DNA of 15,721 nucleotides, taken from the NCBI GenBank assembly GCA_947254465.1, contig CAMYEU010000017.1, forward strand, positions 1-15,721. The letters are read 5' to 3'. This document shows, one piece after another, positions 6,756-12,281 of the stretch (position 1 is the stretch's first letter; each line of letters starts with the position of its first letter). The notes under the pieces were generated by a model. The model did no database searches. It saw only the letters and a list, made by a program, of their open reading frames with translations, and was not told the origin of the DNA. The translations under genes were made by a program, and so were the position numbers. This DNA comes from an uncultured Gemella sp. (lineage in GTDB: Bacteria; Bacillota; Bacilli; Staphylococcales; Gemellaceae).

Positions 6756-6847
6756 GACTGAAAGGTATGAAAAATAAGCATTACACTGTACTTGGTACAA
6801 CAAAAATACATACGTAATAGACTGCATGTGTAAGTTTATTTATTCTA

Positions 6848-6954
6848 TATCTTCTATCATCCAGACTGTACTGTCGGTTTTGGAATTTCACCAAATCAGC
6901 TTTCGCTCGCGGACTTTAACCGCCGGTCGGGAATTTCACCCTGCCCCGAAGATA
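6848..6954 (-). ncRNA. FMN riboswitch (RFN element) controlling ribU
   Basis: The minus strand reads through the conserved RFN blocks in order: TCTTCGGGGCAGGGTGAAA, TTCCCGACCGGCGGT, AAAGTCCGCGAGC, GATTTGGTGAAATTCC, AAAACCGACAGT and AGTCTGGATG, closing with GAAGA. The P1 helix is TATCTTC (6954-6948) with GAAGATA (6854-6848). FMN binding should favour the terminator at 6725-6755 and lower riboflavin uptake. The aptamer is complete, with no visible change in the conserved core. Confidence 0.98.
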
Positions 6955-6978
6955 ATTAAATTTATTATTTATAAGTTT

Positions 6979-7007
6979 ATTATAAACTGAAGTTTCTAAG
7001 TTGTAAA
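6979..7007 (-). promoter_or_regulatory. Promoter of the riboswitch-ribU transcript
   Basis: TTTACA (7002-7007) and TATAAT (6979-6984) on the minus strand have a 17-nt spacer and lie about 25 nt upstream of the aptamer. The hexamers are the same as in the dps and glmS promoters. Confidence 0.8.
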
Positions 7008-7027
7008 GAGAAAAGGTTTAACTTTTT

Positions 7028-7072
7028 AAAAAATGATGGGAGCAACTCTGTTAAGTTGAGTTATTCCCATCA
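7028..7072 (-). terminator. Terminator after glmS
   Basis: On the minus strand TGATGGGA (7072-7065) pairs with TCCCATCA (7041-7034), with an inner ACTC/GAGT helix, and is followed by TTTTTT. It lies 17 nt after the glmS stop. Confidence 0.9.
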
Positions 7073-7089
7073 GATATATTATTTAGTTA

Positions 7090-8892
7090 TTATTCTACTG
7101 TTACTGATTTAGCTAAGTTACGTGGTTTATCCACATCTAGACCTTTAGTGTAAGCTGCGTAGTATGCGAATAATTGTGTAACTACGATACTTGCGATTGG
7201 AGCAAGATCTTCGTTTACGTTAGGGATTGCGTAGTCACCTTCGCGTGCTAATTTTTCTAATGTAATAATAAGAGTATTAGCACCACGGCTAGCTACTTCA
7301 CTTACGTTACTACGTGTATTTAAGTCTAGTTTAGCATTTGTGATAAGAGCTACTACAGGTGTTCTTTCTTCGATAAGGGCGATTGTACCGTGTTTTAATT
7401 CTCCTCCGGCAAATCCTTCTGTTTGAATGTAAGAAACTTCTTTAAGTTTTAAAGCTGCTTCACATGCACTATAGTAGTCGATTCCACGTCCAATATAGAA
7501 TGCATTGCGTTCTGAGAATAAGTTTTTAGCTAAGTCTTTGATAGTTTTTGTATCATCTAAGATTGATTCAATTGCAGAAGTAATTACTGATAACTCTTGC
7601 TCGATATCAAATTTAGGTTGTCTTGAAAGTTGTTTTGCTACTTCGTAAGCTAGTATGCTTAGTGTTGCGATTTGAGCAGTATATGCTTTAGTAGAAGCAA
7701 CGGCGATTTCAACACCTGCGTGAAGTAATAATGTATAGTCACATTCACGAGATAGAGTTGAAGCATCGACGTTTGTAAGTACTAAGAATTTGTAATCTTC
7801 ATTCACGCTACGTAATTTTGTAAGTACTGCACGAAGGTCAGCTGTTTCTCCTGATTGAGAAAGGAAGATGAACATCGGTTTTTTAGATAATAATGGTACG
7901 TTGTAAGCAAATTCTGATGCTAAGTGTACTTCTGTAGGAATACCAGCCCATTTTTCAAAGTAGTTTCTTCCTACTAGACCAGCATTGTAACTCGTACCAC
8001 ATCCGATAATATATAATCTATCCGCATCTTTTACGTTGTTGATAATTTCGCTATCAATATTAACATTATGTCCATCGAAGTAGTGAGAGATGATGTTACG
8101 CATAGTTCCTACTTGTTCATGTATTTCTTTAATCATGTAATGTTCATGGATACCTTTATCGATTTCTCCAGCGTTTAAGTTAGTTGAGAAACTTTCACGC
8201 TCTACAACATTATCTTCTTTATCTTCGATAGTTACGCTATCTTTCTTCACGATAACAAATTCACCATCGTTAATTTCTAAGAAGTTGTTAGTGTACTTAA
8301 TCATTGCTAAAGCATCACTACCAACATAGTTTTTATTTTCTTCTCCTAGTCCGATAAGAAGTGGACTTTTATTTTTTGCAACATATAATGTGTCTTTATC
8401 TTCTGTATCGATTAAACAAAGTGCATAAGAACCTTGAAGTTTAGATACAGCTTTTTTAAAAGCTTCTTTAGTATCAAGACCACGATCGCTATAAACTTGT
8501 ACTAATTGAACGATAACTTCAGTATCAGTTTCAGAAACAAGTTCTACACCTTTGAAAAATCTTTCTTTAAGTTCTTGGAAGTTCTCGATAACTCCATTGT
8601 GAACTAAAATAAAACGTTTGTTGAAGCTTTGATGAGGGTGAGAGTTAGTTGTATTTACTCCACCGTGAGTAGCCCAACGTGTATGACCGATACCTAATTC
8701 TAGGTGAAGATCCCCAGGGATTAGGGCTTCTAGATTTTTAATACGACCTACAGACTTAGTAACGCTAGCTTCTCCATTAACAACACCAGCAATACCAGCT
8801 GAGTCGTATCCACGATACTCAAGGCTGCTAAGTCCATCGATTAAAAATTTAACTCCATTTGCTTCTCCAACAAATCCTACAATTCCACACAT
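7090..8892 (-). CDS. glmS: Glutamine-fructose-6-phosphate aminotransferase (isomerising)
   Basis: This 600-residue protein makes glucosamine-6-phosphate from fructose-6-phosphate and glutamine, the first step to UDP-GlcNAc and peptidoglycan. The N-terminal class II glutaminase domain begins MCGIVGF, where Cys2 becomes the catalytic N-terminal cysteine, and contains RGYDSAGI, GHTRWATHG, HNGVIENF and SETDTEV. The first sugar-isomerase (SIS) domain has GCGTSYNAG and SQSGETADL; the second has EVSYIQTEGF and GELKHGTIAL. The C-terminus DKPRNLAKSVTVE, which closes the active site, is intact. Length is normal for the family. GAGGAA about 9 nt before the ATG is the ribosome binding site. The gene is monocistronic and is controlled by the ribozyme in its long leader (see 9422-9526). 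Confidence 0.98.
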   Translation of the reverse strand: MCGIVGFVGEANGVKFLIDGLSSLEYRGYDSAGIAGVVNGEASVTKSVGRIKNLEALIPGDLHLELGIGHTRWATHGGVNTTNSHPHQSFNKRFILVHNGVIENFQELKERFFKGVELVSETDTEVIVQLVQVYSDRGLDTKEAFKKAVSKLQGSYALCLIDTEDKDTLYVAKNKSPLLIGLGEENKNYVGSDALAMIKYTNNFLEINDGEFVIVKKDSVTIEDKEDNVVERESFSTNLNAGEIDKGIHEHYMIKEIHEQVGTMRNIISHYFDGHNVNIDSEIINNVKDADRLYIIGCGTSYNAGLVGRNYFEKWAGIPTEVHLASEFAYNVPLLSKKPMFIFLSQSGETADLRAVLTKLRSVNEDYKFLVLTNVDASTLSRECDYTLLLHAGVEIAVASTKAYTAQIATLSILAYEVAKQLSRQPKFDIEQELSVITSAIESILDDTKTIKDLAKNLFSERNAFYIGRGIDYYSACEAALKLKEVSYIQTEGFAGGELKHGTIALIEERTPVVALITNAKLDLNTRSNVSEVASRGANTLIITLEKLAREGDYAIPNVNEDLAPIASIVVTQLFAYYAAYTKGLDVDKPRNLAKSVTVE

Positions 8893-8925
8893 ATTAAAAA
8901 TTCCTCGCTTTTCTCTTTAATTTAT

Positions 8926-8947
8926 TTTTATAGAAAGTACTATAAAA
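8926..8947 (-). other. Hairpin in the distal glmS leader
   Basis: TTTTATAG and CTATAAAA form a perfect 8-bp inverted repeat with a 6-nt loop, about 35 nt upstream of the glmS ATG. It has no U-tract of terminator type. It may shield the 5' end of the RNA or influence translation (inference). Confidence 0.5.
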
Positions 8948-9051
8948 GTTTATATATTTGTGCTCAAAAATATTATACTTCAGTTAATTTATTATATTAC
9001 ATTAAGTTTATGTAAACCTTAAAAGAAGACATAATGAGCATGTAGAGAGGT

Positions 9052-9418
9052 GATAATGATTTTGAAGGGTTTTAAAATTCAATATTGCGTTCCTTAACTA
9101 CTGCATACGTTGTAGCTATGAGTTAATCGTTAGGTTTCTTGAATCAAAAAGATGATAAGAAACCTTATCGAGTAACTTAGACAACAGCTACTCAAAATAT
9201 AAGGAATGAAATGACGAAATATTTTGCTAGTAGCCACTGTAAGTATCTTGTCGTCACTGTGTTCCTAAAGATACTAAGGTACACCCCAGCAGTAGCAACT
9301 AAAGTTTTTATCGTCATTCTTCCTTAAAAACTAAGTTGCTGTTGCATACGCTATATCTAAATATTTCGTCGTCTCTTCGTTCCTAGAAACATTAAGATCT
9401 ACCCCATTGTACATTATC
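9052..9418 (-). ncRNA. Structured insertion in the P4 arm of the glmS ribozyme: five hairpins with a shared loop motif
   Basis: On the minus strand GATAATG (9418-9412) can pair with CATTATC (9058-9052), the order expected for a P4 helix. Between them lie about 350 nt with five strong hairpins: A at 9355-9398, B at 9294-9340, C at 9242-9275, D at 9187-9234 and F at 9119-9179. The apical loops of A, B and C on the minus strand are TAGGAACGAAGAGACGAC, AGGAAGAATGACGA and TAGGAACACAGTGACGAC. D (AAGGAATGAAATGACGAA) and F (GAATCAAAAAGATGAT) carry the same pattern on the plus strand. The pattern is AGGAA-N4/5-GACGA with unrelated stem sequences. GGGGT preceding A and GGGGT preceding C mark two units of about 118 nt. 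No open frame of note exists. I know of no named RNA family that fits. Confidence 0.6.
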
Positions 9419-9421
9419 TAA

Positions 9422-9526
9422 CGAAATTCTCTGGTTCCGAAAAAGCATCCGCCGAATTTTCGATAACTTTTTTCCTCGTCAACTAAATTCAATTTAACCT
9501 TTAGAACTTAGTTCGGGCGCTATAAT
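9422..9526 (-). ncRNA. glmS ribozyme core (glucosamine-6-phosphate-activated self-cleaving RNA)
   Basis: The minus strand reads ATAGCGCCCGAACTAAG, then GTTGACGAGG, then GTTATCGAAAATTCGGCGGATGC, which are the conserved blocks of the glmS ribozyme. Cleavage is expected between the A at 9521 and the G at 9520. P1 is a 10-bp helix (9504-9513 with 9481-9490, one G-U). P3.1 can form from CGGAA (9439-9435) and TTTCG (9426-9422), with AGAGA (9432-9428) as the P3 5' strand. The matching P3 3' strand (TCTCT) lies far away at 9048-9044, beyond the insertion. Glucosamine-6-phosphate triggers self-cleavage and RNase J decay of the glmS mRNA. The core is certain; the P3/P4 layout is inferred by comparison with known ribozymes. 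Confidence 0.93.
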
Positions 9527-9568
9527 TATAAATTCAAATTACCTCCTAATATTTTAGTCGTACACATT

Positions 9569-9597
9569 ATTATACTAGATGAAAGGAGTGTTGTAAA
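9569..9597 (-). promoter_or_regulatory. Promoter of the glmS ribozyme-glmS transcript
   Basis: TTTACA (9592-9597) and TATAAT (9569-9574) on the minus strand have a 17-nt spacer and lie about 40 nt upstream of the ribozyme cleavage site. This gives a glmS leader of about 670 nt. A second TATAAT at 8972-8977 lacks a good -35. The remaining sequence up to 9690 is AT-rich without other features. Confidence 0.82.
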
Positions 9598-9693
9598 CTG
9601 AAAGGATATATTTACATAAACTCAGATATTAAAATAAAGTATATGAAAATTTAACCTTAATTTTTAAATTATAAAAATATAAAATTGATTAAT

Positions 9694-9725
9694 AAAAAAC
9701 CTACTTACTTTTTTGAGTAAGTAGG
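9694..9725 (-). terminator. Terminator after the lipoprotein gene
   Basis: On the minus strand CCTACTTACT (9725-9716) and AGTAAGTAGG (9709-9700) form a perfect 10-bp stem with a 6-nt loop, followed by TTTTTT. It starts 9 nt after the lipoprotein stop. Confidence 0.92.
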
Positions 9726-9733
9726 TAATATTA

Positions 9734-10534
9734 TTATTGTTGAGTAGCAGTGTTTACCTCTTTGGCATTTTTCACCTCATCAGGTAGGTTGATTTCTTTT
9801 ACATTGTTTACGTTAGAGTACTTAATATTTTGTTTAACTTTCATTGTAGTTGGAGTTGAAGTGTTTTTAGTTGCAAGCTCCATAGTTACTTCATTATTAA
9901 CAGGTATGAAATCTTTAGTAGTTACAAGTTTAATTGAAACATTTTTGAAGTCAACATTATTGAACGCTTCAGTATTTACTTCATTTCCAGAAGACGCATT
10001 AGCAATAGCAACCATAAGTTCTTTAAACTGATCTCCACTTCCAGTATACGTTAGAACATAATTTCCGTTTTCTTCAGTTTTCTTGAAGTCTTTAGCAATT
10101 TTCTTGTAGAACTCTAATATTTGTTCTGAGTTTGCTATTTTTTTAAGTCCTTCAAATTGAGCAGTTATGTTGTTATTTGAACTTTTAACCCATTCATCTT
10201 GACCAGTTGATTTAGCATATGCAGTACCGTCTTTAATGTAAAGATCTAAAGTTTGAGTTTGACCTTGGGCTTTAACATCAGTAGTTGCTTTCATAGTTAG
10301 TGGGTCGATAATTAATGAACCAGTTACAGTATTTTCAACTGTTTGAGTTTGTTCACCAACTAAAATTTCAGAGCTGTTTGTTGCTACGAAATCTGTACTT
10401 TTTATGTTTTTAGATGATTCTACTGATTTATTAACGATTTGCTCTACAGAAGCTCCTGTGCCACAAGCAGCAAGGGTAACTGAAAGAATAACTGTTGCAA
10501 CAAGTAATAGATATTTTTTTAATGATTTTGTCAT
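9734..10534 (-). CDS. Surface lipoprotein, DUF6612-like
   Basis: This 266-residue protein starts with a lipoprotein signal peptide: MTKSLKKY, a hydrophobic core, and a lipobox LAAC with Cys24 as the predicted lipidated residue. The mature part is a soluble, beta-rich, threonine-, asparagine- and lysine-rich domain. Segments such as SLIIDPLTMKATTDV and DLYIKDGTAYAKSTGQDEW resemble the LolA/LppX-like fold found in DUF6612-type lipoproteins of Firmicutes. The family assignment is tentative and the ligand unknown; such proteins are thought to bind hydrophobic molecules or stabilise the envelope. AAGGAG lies 7 nt before the ATG. The gene is monocistronic with its own terminator. Confidence 0.85.
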   Translation of the reverse strand: MTKSLKKYLLLVATVILSVTLAACGTGASVEQIVNKSVESSKNIKSTDFVATNSSEILVGEQTQTVENTVTGSLIIDPLTMKATTDVKAQGQTQTLDLYIKDGTAYAKSTGQDEWVKSSNNNITAQFEGLKKIANSEQILEFYKKIAKDFKKTEENGNYVLTYTGSGDQFKELMVAIANASSGNEVNTEAFNNVDFKNVSIKLVTTKDFIPVNNEVTMELATKNTSTPTTMKVKQNIKYSNVNNVKEINLPDEVKNAKEVNTATQQ

Positions 10535-10556
10535 GAGTTTCTCCTTAACGTTAATG

Positions 10557-10592
10557 AAAATAGATTATTTTAAGTATAAAAAAATCTATTTT
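10557..10592. repeat. Inverted repeat in the lipoprotein gene leader
   Basis: AAAATAGATT (10557-10566) and AATCTATTTT (10583-10592) are perfect 10-nt arms around a 16-nt centre that contains a TATACT hexamer on the minus strand. It could be an operator over the promoter or an mRNA 5' stem. No convincing -35 was found. The remaining bases to 10748 are AT-rich with no other clear feature. Confidence 0.5.
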
Positions 10593-10748
10593 TATAAATT
10601 TTAATTTTATAGGATTATTCTATCATAATATAACTTATATTACTACATTATAGGTTCATTTTTTAGATATCTGTAATAAATAATATAGGTTATAAATTAA
10701 GAAGAATATTTTTATCTAATATTTTTTATGAAAATAATAAAAAATCTA

Positions 10749-10777
10749 TTGACTTATATCAATGATGGATATATAAT
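10749..10777 (+). promoter_or_regulatory. Promoter of the padR-DUF2812-ABC operon
   Basis: TTGACT (10749-10754) and TATAAT (10772-10777) have a 17-nt spacer, near consensus, about 70 nt upstream of the padR start. The spacer is almost filled by the first of three identical-pattern dyads. Confidence 0.9.
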
Positions 10778-10811
10778 TATATCAAATATAGATATATCGG
10801 TGATTGATATA
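10755..10811. promoter_or_regulatory. Three PadR-type operators, TATATC-N7-GATATA
   Basis: The dyad TATATC-N7-GATATA occurs three times: 10755-10773 between -35 and -10, 10778-10796 just after the -10, and 10793-10811 overlapping the second by 4 bp. The 6-nt arms are perfect each time while the seven central bases differ. Placement over the promoter and start site of a gene for a PadR-type regulator suggests autorepression. PadR-family proteins commonly bind ATAT-rich dyads of this kind (established for several members); the link to this protein is inference. Confidence 0.8.
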
Positions 10812-10848
10812 GATAAGGAATATCTCTAATTAAGTTAGGAGGGATAAA

Positions 10849-11181
10849 ATGGCAAAGTTAAGCCCTTATGAAACGGGCGAATTAACGGATAGTATATTTT
10901 TTACGCTTCTAGTTTTAACAGAACCTATTCATGGTTATTTAATAATGCAAAAGGTAGCAGAAATTACTGATAATAATATTATTATCGGACCTGCGACAAT
11001 GTACACGACTCTAGGAAAAATGGTTTCTGTAGGTTGGATTGAAGATAAAGAAATCGATAATTCGAAAAAAGAATATCATATTACTTCAAAAGGCATGGAA
11101 GTTTTGGAGAAAAATTTAAAACTTCGACAGTTTCTACTAGATGTGGCTAAGAAGTTTATAGGTGGTGGAAGTGATGAGTAA
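10849..11181 (+). CDS. PadR-family transcriptional repressor
   Basis: This 110-residue protein is a small PadR-type (subfamily 2-like) winged-helix regulator. The family pattern is present: HGYLIMQKVAEIT (about residues 28-40), the recognition-helix region IGPATMYTTLGKMVSVGWI (46-64) and the wing KKEYHITSKG. The C-terminal helix (EKNLKLRQFLLDVAKKF) should dimerise. Such repressors often sense antibiotics, peptides or envelope-active compounds and control a neighbouring transporter. AGGAGGG lies 5 nt before the ATG. The stop overlaps the next start by 8 nt (ATGAGTAA). It leads an operon with two DUF2812 proteins and an ABC transporter, and its own promoter carries three likely binding sites. 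Confidence 0.93.
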   Translation: MAKLSPYETGELTDSIFFTLLVLTEPIHGYLIMQKVAEITDNNIIIGPATMYTTLGKMVSVGWIEDKEIDNSKKEYHITSKGMEVLEKNLKLRQFLLDVAKKFIGGGSDE

Positions 11182-11689
11182 TTATAAGGTGATACATACA
11201 TTCGCCTTAACAAATAAGAGACTCATGAAAAAATTAGAAAGATATAGTGCTAAGGGGTGGCATTTTAAAAAGTTTCTGGGGTTCTTAATTTTATTAGAAA
11301 AAGGAGAAAGAACCGATTACAAATACGAACTGGTATATGATAAAAAGTTCGATGCTGAACGTGAAGACTTTTATAAGTTTAACGGTTGGGAAGTAGTTAG
11401 AAATGGTATTTTTTGGCAGATACTACGGGGCGAGGCTTCAGCAACTACACTATATACAGATAATTTGAGTGAAGAGTACATGTGGCTATATAGACTAAGA
11501 TTTAATGGAAAAATCATGTTAGGATGCTTTCTTATAGCTTTGGTGGCGCACATAATAAATGAATTTTTAATGGCATCTGAAGTAATAGATTTTATTTTAG
11601 GAATGTTTTTTGGATTTGGTCTAGGACTAGGTGCTGTAAATATAGCGTTCTTTATAAAATATTTATTTTTAAAGAGAAGAAAGGATTGA
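11174..11689 (+). CDS. DUF2812 membrane protein, first copy
   Basis: This 171-residue protein has an N-terminal soluble DUF2812 domain. It includes LMKKLERYSAKGWHFKK (about residues 17-33), the TDYKYELVYDKKFDAE segment and FYKFNGWEVV. Two membrane segments (about residues 111-131 and 137-160) and a basic end follow. DUF2812 proteins are typically encoded directly after PadR genes and are thought to be membrane partners or sensors, but their biochemical role is unknown. The ATG at 11174 was chosen because it overlaps the padR stop and has AGGTGG about 8 nt upstream; an in-frame GTG at 11162 is less likely. It is followed after 4 nt by a diverged second copy. Confidence 0.85.
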   Translation: MSNYKVIHTFALTNKRLMKKLERYSAKGWHFKKFLGFLILLEKGERTDYKYELVYDKKFDAEREDFYKFNGWEVVRNGIFWQILRGEASATTLYTDNLSEEYMWLYRLRFNGKIMLGCFLIALVAHIINEFLMASEVIDFILGMFFGFGLGLGAVNIAFFIKYLFLKRRKD

Positions 11690-11693
11690 ATTT

Positions 11694-12233
11694 ATGAAGT
11701 ATAAATATGTTCCGGTATTTATAAGCTATGATAAAGTAGCGGATAAAATGAATCATCTTGCTGCTCAGGGATATGAATACGATAAAGAGGCTATAGTGGC
11801 AATTAGAATGAAGAAAGTCTCAGAAACTAGCGATAAGCAATATAAGTTTATCTTTGATAAAAACTTTACACCAGAGATAGAAGAGTATTATAAAGTAAGT
11901 GGCTGGAAGCTTTATAAGTTTCAAGTTTATAATTTGTTTAGACTTGCTGAAGGAACTTCGAGTTCTTATCCGATATATACTGATACCGAGACGGAATTAG
12001 AAATTGTTAAATATAGATTGTTAAGATTTATAGTTTTATTTATTTTAATAAATATAATAGGGGTATTGTATTTTACTAATATTAAATGGATAATTAATAG
12101 TGGAATACCTGATGTGTTAGCCATGTTAATAGGTGGATTAATAGGTGGTATATTTGGTTACTGTATAGGAGGACTTGGAATGTTTATACCGAAATATTTC
12201 AAGTTAACAAAAGAAATAAAAAATAATGATTAA
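11694..12233 (+). CDS. DUF2812 membrane protein, second copy
   Basis: This 179-residue protein has the same plan as the preceding gene: a soluble N-terminal region with VADKMNHLAAQGYEYDKE, QYKFIFDKNFTPEIEEYY and KVSGWKLYKF, then two membrane segments (about residues 109-126 and 139-168; the second is glycine-rich). The shared pattern of a small helix, GW/GY, YKF/YEL, FDK/YDK, EEYY/EDFY and GWxxxx marks it as a distant paralogue of the first copy, although overall identity is low. AAAGGAT is the ribosome binding site. A gap of 48 nt without a terminator leads to the ABC ATPase gene. A hetero-pair of DUF2812 proteins is an attractive reading but is inference. Confidence 0.78.
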   Translation: MKYKYVPVFISYDKVADKMNHLAAQGYEYDKEAIVAIRMKKVSETSDKQYKFIFDKNFTPEIEEYYKVSGWKLYKFQVYNLFRLAEGTSSSYPIYTDTETELEIVKYRLLRFIVLFILINIIGVLYFTNIKWIINSGIPDVLAMLIGGLIGGIFGYCIGGLGMFIPKYFKLTKEIKNND

Positions 12234-12281
12234 TAAAAAAGGGATATAACTTTAAAAAAGTTAGGAAATGAGGTAAGGGCT

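Noticed and set aside
8960..9000. Second full promoter for glmS at 8972
   Set aside because: The TATAAT is good but no hexamer near TTGACA is found at 16-18 nt; kept only as a question in the findings.
9119..9398. CRISPR array as explanation for the repeated motifs in the glmS leader
   Set aside because: There are no direct repeats of constant sequence with unique spacers; repeats are hairpins with variable stems and mixed orientation, and no cas genes are present.
9119..9398. Integron attC sites, RNase P RNA, tmRNA or group II intron as explanation for the hairpin region
   Set aside because: The core sequences expected for these (attC R-box pairs, RNase P conserved core blocks, tRNA-like end, domain V) are not seen on either strand.
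9750..10031. Plus-strand open frame opposite the lipoprotein gene
   Set aside because: It has no ribosome binding site and is fully antisense to a gene with a signal peptide and proper start; a composition shadow. The same applies to the plus-strand frame at 10404-10604.
11162..11173. GTG start at 11162 for the first DUF2812 gene
   Set aside because: The ATG at 11174 overlaps the padR stop in the usual coupled way and has AGGTGG at proper spacing; family proteins start close to this ATG.
12236..12262. Terminator between the second DUF2812 gene and the ABC ATPase gene
   Set aside because: AACTT/AAGTT is only a 5-bp A/T-dominated stem without a following T-run, so the operon is judged continuous.
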